In this document: positions 46,781-58,870 of the stretch, one piece after another | Layout: every line of letters starts with the position of its first letter | Position numbering within the stretch: the first letter of the stretch is position 1 | Assembly (NCBI RefSeq): GCF_022682495.2 | Contig: NC_071396.1 | Location: forward strand, 53,626,022 to 53,690,021 | Reading direction: 5' to 3' | Length of the DNA stretch: 64,000 nucleotides | DNA from: Desmodus rotundus | Taxonomy: Eukaryota > Chordata > Mammalia > Chiroptera > Phyllostomidae | Made by a program: the position numbers and the translations under genes | Notes under the pieces: model-generated | What the model was told of the DNA's origin: nothing | Database searches by the model: none | The model's input: only the letters and a program-made list of their open reading frames with translations

Positions 46781-46963
46781 AAGGAACTGATAGCTGTCAC
46801 TATTTTTACACCAATTAACAATAGTAATAGGACTCTGAGTCTGTCCTAAAGAGTTTAGAAGCCAGAAAGAAAACATGTACAAAACCAATGTGAGGACTTA
46901 CGTGTTGCAGTTTTGTGGGCCAAAATGTCACTCTCCACCCACGTCCTGCAATCCACTTCATTT

Positions 46964-47002
46964 CAGCCCCTCGGCAGCTGTGGTCCAGAGATTGGGGTCC
47001 CT
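46964..47002 (+). repeat. 39-bp direct repeat, copy 1
   Basis: It is identical to 47829-47867 except for one base (t for c near the middle). Flanks on both sides differ from those of the partner. Key internal text is 'cggcagctgtggtccagag'. Confidence 0.9.
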
Positions 47003-47299
47003 GTGTGGTATTATGGGAAACGTAGGCTTTATGAAGTGCATCCTGCATAAGGTGGAGGCCAGTGGGGTTCACTCTGACACTAGTTTTGAGGCTCACGTGG
47101 AAGGGACTGCAGCACACCAGACAGTCGGTCTCCTTCCATCCCCAGACGACTGCGTGGAAAGCCATTTCCATTAAAGGTTTGGTCTTGGCCCCATCACTGT
47201 CAATTTGGAGGGCATGAAAATAGGAGAGTGCTTTTAGCAGTAGAGTGCCATGATGTAATCAACCTACGCATGTGCTGGGGAGCCTGTGGCTTCCTGGGT

Positions 47300-47490
47300 C
47301 AGAGGCAGCCTCTGGAGTCAGACAGACCACTCCCAAATCTCAGATACACCACTTACCAGATAGTTTAGAGCAGATCATTTAACCTCTTCGCCTCAGTTTT
47401 TCTTAGCCATAAAGTGGGCATAACATCTACATTATAGAACCAAAGTCATAGGGATGGTGTTTAGTAAGTGAGATACTGCAAACGACAGAG
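47300..47490 (+). repeat. MIR SINE
   Basis: 'cctctggagtcagacagacc', 'gatcatttaacctcttcgcc', 'gccataaagtgggcataaca' and 'gggatggtgtttagtaagtg' follow MIR order. Confidence 0.75.
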
Positions 47491-47828
47491 GTTTTATGCC
47501 CATGCATTCTAAGACATATTTAGGTGTAAACTAATGTTATGATGTTATCCTGCAATTATCTAGAATCAAGAACAATTCTATTAAAATATCCTGGAAAATT
47601 CTCTCATTTTCCTTTTCCTGTCCTGGCCAGCCTATCATCTTATAACACAAATCACCCATGACTTTCTCCTATGTTGATTTTCTCCTGATGCCAGTTCCCA
47701 CTGGGTTCCTGGGAGGGCACCTGCCTCCTCTCCCACCTCGAGGTTCTAGTGTGCTGGCTGGACCCTGGGGCTCTTGAGGCTGCCGTGATTCTGCAGGAAT
47801 TCTTCCTCAGTGAGAAGCTGGCCTGGAG

Positions 47829-47867
47829 CAGCCCCTCGGCAGCTGTGGTCCAGAGACTGGGGTCCCT
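47829..47867 (+). repeat. 39-bp direct repeat, copy 2
   Basis: Direct partner of 46964-47002 (38 of 39 bases equal), 865 bp downstream in the same orientation. It contains 'cggcagctgtggtccagag'. Confidence 0.9.
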
Positions 47868-48094
47868 TCAGCCAGCATGTGGCTGAAGATGGAACTTCAG
47901 GGCTAGGCTTAGAGCTGTGAAATGTGTATTCACTTCCGCCTTCTGCCTGGCACAGGAGCCTGTGCAAATTCTGGTCCCTACACAGAGGTAGGTGGGGCAG
48001 GAAAGCTGCTTTACTGCTAGGACTGTGAGGCTACACCCAGGATCTCAGAACAGCACTTCCCCCACCAATCTGTCCACACTGGCCTTAGCCAAAC

Positions 48095-49005
48095 CCGAGG
48101 AATGGAAGCTTAACAGGAGTGTGTCATACGAAAGTTATTCCATCAGCGTCCTCTCTCCCAAGCTCCACACCCATGTTTCTGCCTGCCTCGTGGACATCTC
48201 CAGCCAGACGACCCACAGGCACATCACACTCAGCATGACCAAAACAACACCTCAGCCCGCCTTCCTTTTAGGTCCTCTGTTTTGGGTGATGTCAGCAGCC
48301 TCAAAATCATCCTCCCCCAAAACCCTGCCGTTAAGGAGGTCCTGTCCATTCCAAATCCAAAATTGCCCGGAGCTGATTTCTTGCCCTTCACGGCCTCACA
48401 TGCTGACATTCAGGGCTTTGTGATCTGTCACCTGGACTGTTTCAGCAGCCTCCTGACGGATCTCCCTTCCACTACCTGCCTCTGCTCCGGCTCACTCTTC
48501 ATCTCAAGGGCAAAGCTGCCTCCGGATGAGGAAATGTGATTCCTCTCCCACCGTGCTGAAGCAGGTGTTGGCTCTCTGAGTGACTCAGTGGTGGAGTGTG
48601 GGCTCTTGAGGTGCCGTGCAAGGCCCGGCCCATCTCTCCAGCTTCTTCTTGCCCGGAACACCTCACCCTCCAACATACCAAACTGCCCACTGGTTCCGAC
48701 TGCTCCTTCTTCACCAGTGGGCCTTTGAGCAAGGCCTTCCCTCTGTCTGGACTCTCTCCTTTTTCAACGTGCATTCCTACTCACCCTTCAGACTCAGCAC
48801 AACAGTTCCCTTCTCTGGGAAGGTCTTTCTGTCTCCACCTTCTACACTCCCAGAGCATGTCTTCTGTGCCATTGTTATAACTTACGAGTCTGTCGTGTGA
48901 TGGTTTCTAGGTTTACACTGTGTGTTCTTCAAGATCAAGGGGCCTGCACTGTGGACTTCTGTATGCCCAGGACTGGGCCCGGCAGTCCTCGGGACAGGAA
49001 GTCTA
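48095..49005 (+). mobile_element. L2 LINE 3' half
   Basis: The order follows the L2 ORF2 end and 3' end: 'gtggacatctccagccagac' (the 'tggacatctcaaactcaac' region), 'cagcatgaccaaaacaacac', 'gatctgtcacctggactgtt' (L2 'ctcacctggactactgcaa'), 'ttcagactcagcacaacag' and 'gggaaggtctttctgtctcc'. Plus-strand open pieces such as 47992-48423 are degenerate ORF2 remnants. Confidence 0.7.
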
Positions 49006-50476
49006 CGATGAGTCTGTATACCACAGAGCACACGGTGCACTAGTTGCACTGCTCTTGGCTATGGTTTTAAAATCTTGCCTCATACTAGAATGTTGATTCT
49101 ATGACAGGTTCAGTTCAAGGCTCCAAATTCACATTTATCTCAAACTTCTTTCTGTTGAACTTGTATTCTTTCTTTACCTATCTTCTTCCTTCCTCCTCTG
49201 CTGCCTTCTCAGAAGATCTCTGAGGGGATGTCTCTTTGTCATTAAAAAAAATAAATTGTATTCTGGATTTGCTGACTGGGGAAATTGACTTCCTTATGAG
49301 ATCAGAGAGAGAGCTGATCTTGCCAAAGGATTTTTAGCTATTACCCTTTGGAGAGAGGATCCACCGAATAGAAAAATACTGTAAAAGTATAAAATGCTGA
49401 CAGCTGAGGTGTTGATTTCCACATGTGGTCATGCTTTTGTGTGATATTTAGAAGCAGCGTTTGACTGACCCTGGCACTCACTGAACAGCCTTCATTCTAA
49501 TTCCTTCCACGTTGAGTGTTGTTCCAAGTTTCTGATCATTCCTACTTTGGAAGGTGGCCAAGGTCCTGGCAGTAGCCACGATCGTGCCAAATCTCCAGGC
49601 CCTGTCTGCCATGGGGGCTTGGACCACCTCTTGGAACGTGTGCCTACAGGCAGGTGCGGGATGTGCAGGGGTCAGACCCCACAGTTTGGGGAGATGGGAG
49701 CCTCTGCACAGGATCTCATTTTTCTCCATCTGCACAGCCATTTGGGGCCTCAGGCTTCGTGACTCACATAGTGACTATCCATCTGCCCGTTTACTCCAGA
49801 AAGGAAAAAGGATTTCTTCACGCACAGTTGGCCCAGATTCAGGCATGAGCTGAGTCATCATATCACATGTTCCGGAGCCATCTGCCTGACCCATAGACTG
49901 TAGCAGATCTCCATAATAATGGGGCTCCCTTTGCATGAAGGTGAACAGTACTTGCATGTACTATTCTCTGTACCCCTAAATCCTGCCCTGGAAGTCCCCC
50001 CCTGTGCCAGTAGTGGCATAGGTCAGGATTGGCAGATGCTTGTAGCTCTGGGCCCTAGATCCCCTCCTGCACCTTGCAGTCATCCTGATTGGTTGATGAA
50101 CTGTTCTTGGGCCCAGTAGAAGCTTCAGCATCATTGTCAAGACAGCCCTCCCAGCCAGAACCCCTCACATTCCTGCAGGCTTGGCACCAGAGGGTAAAGC
50201 ATACAGATACCCAAGATTAGATTGGGAAGACATGGCTGTGTTCTGGGTGAGGACTGTGGTCTCCAGAAGGCTACCTTTATTTGTTTGCACATGTAATTAT
50301 TTATTTTGAGGGGAATGAGGGAAGTGGGAAGGTAATACCCACACTGAGTACAAAACTCAAAAGGTATAAAAGAAAGGTGAAAATTCTTTTCTAACTCAGT
50401 TCCCAGTTGCTCCTCACCTCTCCCCACTCCCCCACCAGAGGCAACCCATACCACCAGCCTCTTAGGGGTGTGTTTT

Positions 50477-50478
<2 letters not shown>

Positions 50479-50510
<32 letters not shown>

Positions 50511-50513
50511 AAA
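50479..50513. repeat. (TG)n microsatellite
   Basis: About 14 uninterrupted TG units, followed by a short ACACAC stretch, so the strand could fold into a small hairpin. Confidence 0.95.
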
Positions 50514-50914
50514 CACACACAGAGGCTGTGTTTGTTTACTAGGGCTGCTGAAGGCTACAGGTCTGAGGTCAAGGTCTCTTCTGAAGGCTGCGAGGGAGCA
50601 TCTGTCCCAGGCTCACTCCTAGCTTCCGGTGGGTTATTGGCAGTCTCTGCCATTGCTTGGCTTGTGGAGTCTTCATTCCAGTTTCTGCCTTTGTGTCACA
50701 TGGCACTCTCCCTGGGTGCATGTCTGTGTCTGAATTCCCCCTTTCTCTAAGGACACCAGTCATATTCATTAGCACTCAGCCTATGGCCTTATTTTAACTT
50801 GATTACCTCTTTAAAGACCTTGTCTCCAAGTAAGGTCACATTCTGAGGTATGGGGGTTAGGACGTCAACATATGAATTATGGGGACAAGTCAATGAACCC
50901 ATGTGACTCAGGCA

Positions 50915-51190
50915 TTTAAGTATATGCTAATTTTTAAACAAATAGGAGCACATTCTAAACACTGCATCTTGCTTTTTAAATTTTAACAATCTTGGAGATT
51001 TTTCTGTATCAGTACATAGAGACCTGCCTGCCTGTCTCTTTTTAATGGCTACATGGAACTACACCATATGGGACTACAGTTACTCACCTAACTTGTCCTG
51101 AGTGGTGGACATTTAAGCTCCTTCTTTTGCTGTTACAAGTTTCCACTGGCTGTCCCTGATCATTTCACACTTTAAATGCAAGTGTAGCTG
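50915..51190 (-). mobile_element. Old L1 3' fragment
   Basis: 'aatcttggagatttttctgt', 'agtacatagagacctgcctg' and 'ctttttaatggctacatgga' are antisense phrases of an old L1 3' region. Confidence 0.6.
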
Positions 51191-51475
51191 TAATACTGAT
51201 TTTTTTAACTTTATTTTTATTCTTGACATTATCATAGGTAACTTCACTTCCCCCCTTTGCCTCCACCCAGCCCCCCCACACACACATTCCCTCTGGCTGT
51301 CACCACACTGGTGTGTGTCTAGGTGTCCTGCATCTGTGTTTGGCTAATCCTGTCACCTGCTTTCATCCAGTCCCCCTCCCCCGCCCCCCTCCCCTCTGAC
51401 AGTGGATAAAGAAGCTGCCTACATTTATACAATGGAATACTATGTGGCCATAAAAAGAAGGAAATCTTACCTTTT
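51190..51475. mobile_element. L1 3' end pieces, C-rich and inverted
   Basis: The left part, with a T-rich start and C-rich text, resembles an antisense L1 3' end. The right part (51420-51475: 'tatacaatggaatactatgt', 'ggccataaaaagaaggaaat') is L1 text in the opposite, plus, orientation. This head-to-head layout suggests an inverted L1 or two insertions. Confidence 0.5.
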
Positions 51476-52374
51476 GGAACAGCATGTAATATTGATTCTT
51501 AAATGTGGAATTGCTTGTTCGTAGGTTAGTTGCACTTTGCTTTCAATATTTATGTAAACTGCTCTTAATTGCTGGGAGAAAGAGCAGAGCAAATGGTCTT
51601 ATCAGATTAGCTAATTATCAACGTGGATCCCCTTCAGGTTCAAACAGGACTAGAGAGAGCCCACAGAAGGAAGGAGGAGGACAGTTCTGAAACTGGCACT
51701 TGTGAACCCCCATTTTGAAATGATACCCTTAGTCTGTGCCAGCAAAAGGCACTTGTCTGAGTCTGCTGTAAGACTATCTCCTGACCCATAGACTGGGGCT
51801 GGGTCCAAGGTCTCCTGACCCGCCTGAACCTTGAGCCCCGGTTTCAGAGCAGCACCAGCTGGGGGAGGAGGGAGAGGGTGGAGCGTACAGCCCCAAAAGC
51901 AAAAGAAGGTGCTTCCGCTGAAGGCCAGGCCTATTGTGGATGCCACTGCCATTATTCTTTCTCCCTAGTACACTTCCCAGGGACGGTCTGTCCAGGTGTT
52001 GTGCAATGCTAAACCTCCATTTAGATTTTGACCAGGAACCTCATGCCGGGTGGAGGAGGGCTCTAATCACGCTGAGGGTATGAGAGCATCTGACGTCAGT
52101 TACTCGGACAATGGCCTGGCACAGCTTCTCACCTGGCTGCCAGCTGGAAATTTGGAAGTCCTCCCTCAGTTTTTGCTCATATGTGGCTTGTGGAGGTTAA
52201 TTTGTTCCAGGCCCTTTCCAGTCTTGTCCTCATGAGTTTTTGCATCATCCAGGAATCTGGAAGCATGTCCTTTGTCGCTGGAGAAGCGAAGCCCAAAGAA
52301 GTGAAGTGATCGACTCCAGTTCCTGTAACCAGGAGCAACAGAGCCTGGGTTATGCACACCTCCATCCACACGTG

Positions 52375-52640
52375 CACACACACAGCTCATTCAGCACGCA
52401 CTGTGCACGCCCAGCAGGTGCCAGGCGCCATGCTAAACCCTGGGGTCCCACTTGTGATTAAGACAGACCCTGTCCCTGCTCTCTTAAACCTCACAGTCCT
52501 GTAGAGAAGACAGCCACGAAATGGATGATTTCCAATAGTAAAATGTGCACAAAGAAAGAAATCAATAAAAGTGTAAGCTGTGAGAGCTGTGAAGGAGGCA
52601 TTCACGGTGCTGGTAGGGTCTGGAGGGTCAGAGGCTGTTC
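52375..52640 (+). repeat. Mammalian interspersed repeat ('size and stage' type), ancient
   Basis: 'cagcaggtgccaggcgccat', 'gattaagacagaccctgtcc' and 'cctcacagtcctgtagagaa', then 'gtgctggtagggtctggagg'. Same family as at 11946 and 36870. Confidence 0.6.
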
Positions 52641-53429
52641 CAAGGAGAGGCTAACGTGTAAGCTGTGACCCCAGGAAGGCTCTGCCCATGAAGAACAGAG
52701 CTGCTGAGGTGACCCTGTCCCTTGGTCATACTGTCAGGACCCACAAAGTAGGACAGAAACATTCCACTCACTGGTCACTCCACACTTAAACCATGAAGGA
52801 GAAAATTTCCTGTAGACAGGTGGTTGGCTGCCTCCTGCTGCAGAAGCCTAACAATATAGGGAATGTGCTGGTCCAGGAATAGTTTGGAAGACTCATCCAA
52901 GATGAAGAAAAGATTGTTTACTGTAGGAGGAGGCTTACCTGCCTCCTCTTGAGTGAGAGTTAAAATACTTTGCTCCTACTTTATTGTCAAAAAGAAAGAA
53001 GTTGGGGTTTGTGTGGGGGTGGGCGCAACGGCCTAGTAAAACAATCAGTAGCTCTTCAGGCCTAGTTAATGCTTCCCACCTGGAAGAGAGGCCTGCTGGC
53101 CAAAGTCTCAGGCAGGGCCAGAGTAACCTTTCTCAGGGCCCAGTTTGTGCTGGCCATAATTACTTATGTATCTGTGGTCAATCTGAGGGTAGCTCAGAGC
53201 AACAAAAGACATTAGTACAGGTCTGGGACCCAGGATGTCTGGACTGGAGCCCAAGCATGACAGTTGGTCAGGTCAGTGATTCAGCAAGCACCACTCAGAC
53301 CTCCGCTGCTAGAGTGTGTGAGTGTGGAAAGGTGAGAGAGGAACTTGGAGAGAATAACCTGATTTTTTTTGATGACTGTGGTCTACAAGCACTAAAGAGA
53401 GAACCTATCTTCTTTTTACTTTAGTACCA

Positions 53430-53575
53430 TTTAAGGTTGCTGTGATGATCTCCATTACACAGATGAGAAAACTGAGGCCCGGAGAGTTATTTGCCCAGGT
53501 TCAAAAAGCCTGTAACTGATGGAGCAGGGATTTGAACCCAGATCTTTCAGGCACTGGACCCTGCTTATAAACACT
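53430..53575 (+). repeat. MIR SINE
   Basis: 'ttacacagatgagaaaactg', 'aggcccggagagttatttgc' and 'gggatttgaacccagatctt' are the conserved MIR core and tail. Confidence 0.85.
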
Positions 53576-53704
53576 TGTCCAGGGCCAAATGGCACAACAG
53601 AAAATCTAGTACTTTCTTCCCTCTCCACCCCTTCCTTCTTGTTTGAGGTAACTGGTTTCAGCAGTTCATTACCCAGCAAGACAAAACGAAGGGCGTGAGC
53701 AGAA

Positions 53705-53830
53705 ATGGATAGAGCAGCCGTTCTGTTTGTTTTATAACCAACTAAAGATGTTTCTTTCCCTCTCTTTCTCCCTCCCTTCCCCTCAGTCTAAAAATAAATA
53801 AATAAAATCTTAAAAAAAAAAAAAAGAAAC
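53705..53830 (+). mobile_element. 5'-truncated bat SINE (VES tail)
   Basis: 'gatgtttctttccctctctt', 'tctccctcccttcccctcag' and 'taaataaataaaatctt' followed by poly(A) match the body and tail of VES SINEs. The tRNA-like head with A and B boxes is missing. Confidence 0.7.
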
Positions 53831-54419
53831 TAACCAAGGGTAAGAGTGACTAAGGGGAAAAACATTTTGCGGGGGGAAGGGAAATGCAGTGAGAGTATTT
53901 TATTGTTTCCAAAATAGTCATCTAACTTTGTGATGGGAGGGGCGGGTCTAGAGTCTAAATCTTATCCCTCATCAACATACGTGAACCTATAACTGCTGCT
54001 GGGCCCCTATCCAGAGACATCTGTAAACTGTCCTAGAAATAGTCACTGTAACTTTTCAACCCCAAAAGCCCTTCCGTGAACGCTTGATCTTAAGATGGCG
54101 TGTGCCAGTGTGAAGAGGCACCAGGCGTTTGGTGAGGTTCCTGCTTCTTCGACCCAGCTGTTCAGTTGTGTTTGAGACAAGGACCCAGTCCAAGTGCCAG
54201 TATCTCAGTCTGGATTAAAAATAGACCAGTCTTTGAGACTGATTAATGTGGCTGAATCCTTGAGCACAAAAGCAGTAGACTGGCAAAAATTCTCCACCCC
54301 TACCCACACCCCGTGGATTGCAGAGGCCATGGGAACAGCAATGCCCCAAGCCAATTGAGGATTTGATTTTGTGTTGGTTTTCTGTTTCATGGGTCACCAG
54401 GCATTCTGTTTTTTGTTTT

Positions 54420-55490
54420 TCAAAAAATTATATTTCATTGATTATGCTATTACAGTTGTCCTGATTTTCCCCCTTTGCCCCCCCTCTCCATCCAGCACTC
54501 CCCTTCAGCTATCCCCCCACTATTGTTCATGTCCATGGGTCATGCTTATAAGTTCTTTCACTACTTCATTTCCTATACTGTACTTTACATCCCCATGGCT
54601 ATTCTGTAACTACCTATTTGTATTTCTTAATCCTTTCATCTCTTCACCCATCCCCCAAAACCCCTACCAGTTGACAACCATCAAAATGCTCTCTGGGTCC
54701 ATGATTCTGTCTCTGTTCCTTTTGTTTGTTTTTTAGATTCAATTGTTTATAGATATGTATTTTTCCCTTTTATTGTTCATAGTTTTGATCATCTTTTTCT
54801 TAAATAAGTCCCTCTAACATTTCATGTAATAAAGGTTTGGTGATGATGAACTCCTTTAGTTTTTTCTTGTCTGGAAAGCTCTTTACCTGCCCTTCCATTC
54901 TAAATGACAGCTTTGCTGGGTAGAGCAATCTTGGCTGTAGTTCCCTGCTTTTCGTGACTTTGAACATGTCTTGCCAGTCCCTTTTAGCCTGCAAAGTTTC
55001 TTTGGAGAAATTAGCTGACAGTCTTATGGGAACTCCCCTATAGGTAACTACTTTTCTCTTGCTGCTTTTAAGATTCTCTCTTTACCTTTAACCTTTGGCA
55101 TTTTAATTATGATGTGTCTTGGAGTGGGCCTCTTTGCATCCATGTTGTTTGGGACTCTCTGTGCTTCCTGGACTTGCATGTCTATTTCCTTCATCAAATT
55201 AGGGAAGATTTCTTTCATTATTTTTTCAAGTAGATTTCCAATCTCTTGTTCTTTCTGTTGTTCTTCTGGCACTCCTATGATGCAAATGTTGGACCTCTTG
55301 AAGTTGTCCCAGGGCCTGCTTATACTATCCTCATATTTTGGATTCTTTTTTCTTCTTGTTCTGATTGGTTGTTTTTTGTTTCCTTATTTTCCAAATCATC
55401 GATTTGATTCTCAATTTCATTCACTCTACTGTTGTTTCCCTGTAAATTTTTATTTCAATTACTGAATTCTTCGTTTCTGAGCATGTATCT
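54420..55490 (-). mobile_element. HAL1-like LINE, 5'-truncated older copy
   Basis: It carries the same 3'UTR and ORF1 C-terminal region as the two larger copies but is more diverged: 'attgattatgctattacag' at the left, then 'aacatttcatgtaataaagg' and 'gtgatgatgaactcctttag'. Minus-strand pieces 54800-54994 (KKLKEFIITKPLLHEMLEGL) and 55048-55272 (MPEEQQKEQEIGN, RPTPRHIIIKMPKVKGKER) are the L1 ORF1 C-terminal and RNA-binding parts. It stops within the coiled-coil region near 55490 and has no 5'UTR. Again the ORF1 end runs straight into the 3'UTR. Confidence 0.8.
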
Positions 55491-55897
55491 TAGCATTAGA
55501 CCGTCTGGTAGAGGGGGCTTAGGAATACACTTAATTGCTGATCTGCATAAGGGGGCACATTCTATGCAACAAGCTATGATAAAGCACAAAATAGTTTTTA
55601 GCACAATTGACAAAAGTTGTCACTCTCCAGCTGGGACTACATTAGTGACTTTTAAGGAAAACATTTCCCTGTTCTTTAGAATTACCACAGGTTCCCAATT
55701 GTAAATATCAGAGTAGGTTATTTTCTTACTGATATGCTGAAACAAAGTATAATTTCAAAGGCTTTCCAGGGGAGTATAAATGCCTACAAGACACAGTGAA
55801 AGTTTATTCAACATAGGTTCCTCTGGAGAGTCCCAAAGTTTACAGACTTTAATCACATCTACAAAATGCTTTTACAGCAATACGTAAATTAGTTTTT

Positions 55898-57848
55898 TTT
55901 AAATATGTGTATTGATTATGCTATTACAGTTGTCCCATTCCCCCCCTTCACTCCATCCTGCACACCCCCTCCCTCCCACATTCCCCCCCTATAGTTCATG
56001 TCCATGGGTCATACTTATAAGTTCTTTGACTTCTACATTTCCTATACTATTCTTACCCTCCCCCTGTCTATTTTCTACCTACCATTTATGCTACTTATTC
56101 TCTGTACCTTCCCCCCTCGCTTCCCCTCCCACTCCCCTGTGATCTCCATTTCTGTGGTTCTGTTCCTGTTCTAGTTGTTTGCTTAGTTTTCTTTTGTTTT
56201 TGTTTTAGGTGTGGTCGTTAATAACTGTGAATTTGCTGTCATTTTTACTGTTCATATTTTTTATCTTCTTTTTCTTAGATAAATCCCTTTAACATTTCAT
56301 ATAATAAGGGCTTGGTGATGATGAACTCCTTTAACTTGACCTTATCTGAGGTCACTTTATCTGCCCTTCTATTCTAAATGAAAGCTTTGCTGGATAGAGC
56401 AATCTTGGATGTAGGTCCTTGCCTTTCGTGACTTGGAATACTTCTTGCTAGCCCCTTCTTGCCTGCAAGGTCTCTTTTGAGAAATCAGCTGACAGTCTTA
56501 TGGGAACTCCTTTGTAGGTAACTGTGTCCTTTTCTCTTGCTGCTTCTAAGATTCTCTCCTTCTCTTTAATCTTGGCTAATGTAATTATGATGTGCCTTGG
56601 TGTGTTCCTCCTTGGGCCCAGCTTCTTTGGGACTCTCTGAGCTTCCTGGACTTCCTGGAAGTCTATTTCCTTTGCCAGATTAGGGAAGCTTTCCTTCATT
56701 ATTTGTTCAAATAAGTTTTCATTTTTTTGCTCTTCCTCTTCTCCTTCTGGCACCCCTTTAATTCAGATGTTGGGATGTTTAAAGATGTCCTGGAGGTCCC
56801 TAAGCCTCTCTTCATTCATTCATTGTTTCTTCATTCTGTTCTGGTTGGATGTTTCTTTCTTCCTTCTGGTCCACACCATTGATTTGGCTCCCAGTTTCCT
56901 TCCCATCACTATTGGTTCCCTGTACATTTTCCTTTGTTTCTCTTAGCATAGCCTTCATTTTTTCATCTAATTTGCGACCAAATTCAACCAATTCTGTGAG
57001 CTTCCTGATTACTAGTGTTTTGAACTGTGCATCTGATATGTTGGCTATCTCTTCTTTGCTTAGTTGGATTTTTTCTGGAGCTTTGATCTGTTCCTTCATT
57101 TGGGCCTTTTTTTTTTTTGTCTTGGCGTGCATGTTAGGTAAAGGGGCGGAGCCTTAGGTGTCCACCAGGGCGGGGTAATGCTGGTCACTGGGCTGTGACG
57201 CTGTACGTGGGGGAGGGGCCGAGAGGGAGCAATGGCTGTTGCTCCACTCTCTGCCAGATTTCAGTCACTCCCTCCGCTACCCACAATCAAATTGGGCTGT
57301 TTTGGTGCTGCTTCCCGGGTAGGTGGGCTTGTGTACATTCTAGGCACCTGTGTGTCTCTCCAACGAACTTTCCTGTGAGGCTGGGAGTTTCTCCTGCTGT
57401 TGCCTCAACCCCCACGGGTGTTTTCAATCAGAGGTTTGAGGCTTTATTTCCCCATGCTGGAGCCCTGGGTTGTATGGTCTGCTTCACTCCCCCACAGTTC
57501 CCCCTGGTTTATCTATGTGTGAATGTAGGGCCATGGGGTCCGCCAGTCACCACCTTGTGGGGTCTGCCAGCTGCAGCCTGGCCTGCCCCGTTCCACAATC
57601 CGCCACCTCACTGGGTCCACCAGCCACGCCGCCTTGCCGTGAGTCCTCTCAGCCCCGGTTGCCCATCTCTGCCCCTCCTACCGGTCTGGATGAATGTTTC
57701 TTCTTTGTCTCCTTGGTTGTCAGACTTCCATACAGTTCAATTCTCTGTCAGTTCTGGTTGTTTTTTGTTTTAAAATTGTTGTTGTCCTTCTTTGGTTGTG
57801 CGAGGAGGCACAGTGGTTCTACGTATACCTCCATCTTGGCCGGAAGTC
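55898..57848 (-). mobile_element. HAL1-like LINE, full length with target-site duplications
   Basis: About 1.95 kb on the minus strand. It has an L1-like 5' end (GGCCAAGATGGAGG near 57840), a GC-rich 5'UTR to about 57135, ORF1, and a 3'UTR ending in T-rich antisense at the left. It is flanked by CGTAAATTAGTTTTT (55883-55897) and CGTAGATTAGTTTTT (57849-57863), which differ at one base and are a clear target-site duplication. No ORF2 is present and the ends match the copy at 2160-4168, so the ORF1-only form is the mobile unit and not a local deletion. Frameshifts break ORF1. Confidence 0.9.
56812..57132 (-). pseudogene. HAL1-like ORF1 N-terminal part, broken
   Basis: 106 codons from an ATG, with a short Lys-rich start, KAPEKIQLSKEEIANISDAQ and a coiled coil (RKLDEKMKAMLRETKENVQ), then a premature stop. 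The C-terminal remainder is in another frame at 56448-56753 (MPEGEEEEQKNENL, RNTPRHIIITLAKIKEKER). It is close in sequence to the ORF1 at 2997-3410. Confidence 0.75.
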
Positions 57849-58029
57849 CGTAGATTAGTTTTTGATTTACCAATTGGGAACTATAGCCTAGCCAAGTTGA
57901 CACATAAACTGATCATCAGAAGAATATACAATTGTTCTAATATGCTGTTTAATGTATTCTAAGAACCATCCTGTCCCCACTGCTCTGCAGTTGCCACCTT
58001 TAATGTTAATGAAGTAAATTTTCTTATTG

Positions 58030-58335
58030 TCTGCATCTGTTTCTGGAGTCTCCATTGGCCCACTCATCTATCCTTCTGCCAATACCATGCCATCTTAACA
58101 AGTATAGCTTTTCTAATAAGTCTAAACATCTGAGAGAGCAAGTCCTTCCATTATTTATTTTCAAATACAGTGCATAAACTATTTTAAAGAATAATATATA
58201 TTTGTGATTATTTCCTTATTTGACTGTTTCCAATTTTTGACTACTATGAAAAAAGCTACTATGAACATTCATGTACAAGCCTTTGAGAGGACTTATATTT
58301 TCATTTCTCTTGGGTAACTATACAGACTTTAAACA
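58030..58335 (-). mobile_element. Old L1 ORF2 fragments
   Basis: 'tgccaataccatgccatctt' at the left and 'ctatgaacattcatgtacaa' and 'tcatttctcttgggtaacta' at the right are antisense L1 ORF2-end phrases. They are separated by AT-rich text and are probably one degraded element. Confidence 0.6.
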
Positions 58336-58629
58336 GAGTAGCCTAGTAGAAACTTGCCCTTCTGGTAGCAGGGAAAAGTACAAGGTATCCGGGGTGGCCT
58401 TGTCACAGAACAGGACTGGGTCCCAAAGTGGGCAGCCTCTGCCTTAGATATGGGGCAGCCTGAGCACTCCAGTCTCATTAGCTAAAACGAGAACTCTTTG
58501 GTGGTTGTCATTCCATTTGTTGAAGTGGACATTATCAGATGGGGAACAGGTGCCTTTCCTCTTCCAGTTTCATGTACAGTTTACATGAAACTAAACCTGA
58601 TTCAGGATAGATTTATTATGAATGATAAT

Positions 58630-58870
58630 AATTAGCATTTATTCAACATTCAGCATGCTATTTCACATATGTTTTATTACTGAATCCTCACTACATTGTG
58701 AGGTTGTAACTGTTGTTTCTCCATTTGGTGGGTGAGGAAACTGAAGCTCAGAGAAATTAAGCAACGTCCATGATTATAAGCCTAGTAAATAGTAGAGTCA
58801 GGATTTGAACCCAGGTCTGTCTCACTCCAAATCCTGGGCTCTTAAGCCCAAGTTACATTCCACATAGTGC
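58630..58870 (+). repeat. MIR SINE
   Basis: Near-complete MIR: 'attagcatttattcaacatt', 'cctcactacattgtgaggtt', 'gaggaaactgaagctcagag' and 'caggatttgaacccaggtct'. Confidence 0.85.

Noticed and set aside
47992..48423. 143-codon plus-strand open frame as a novel gene
   Set aside because: It falls partly within L2 sequence, and its residues match the expected degenerate L2 remnant rather than a conserved protein.
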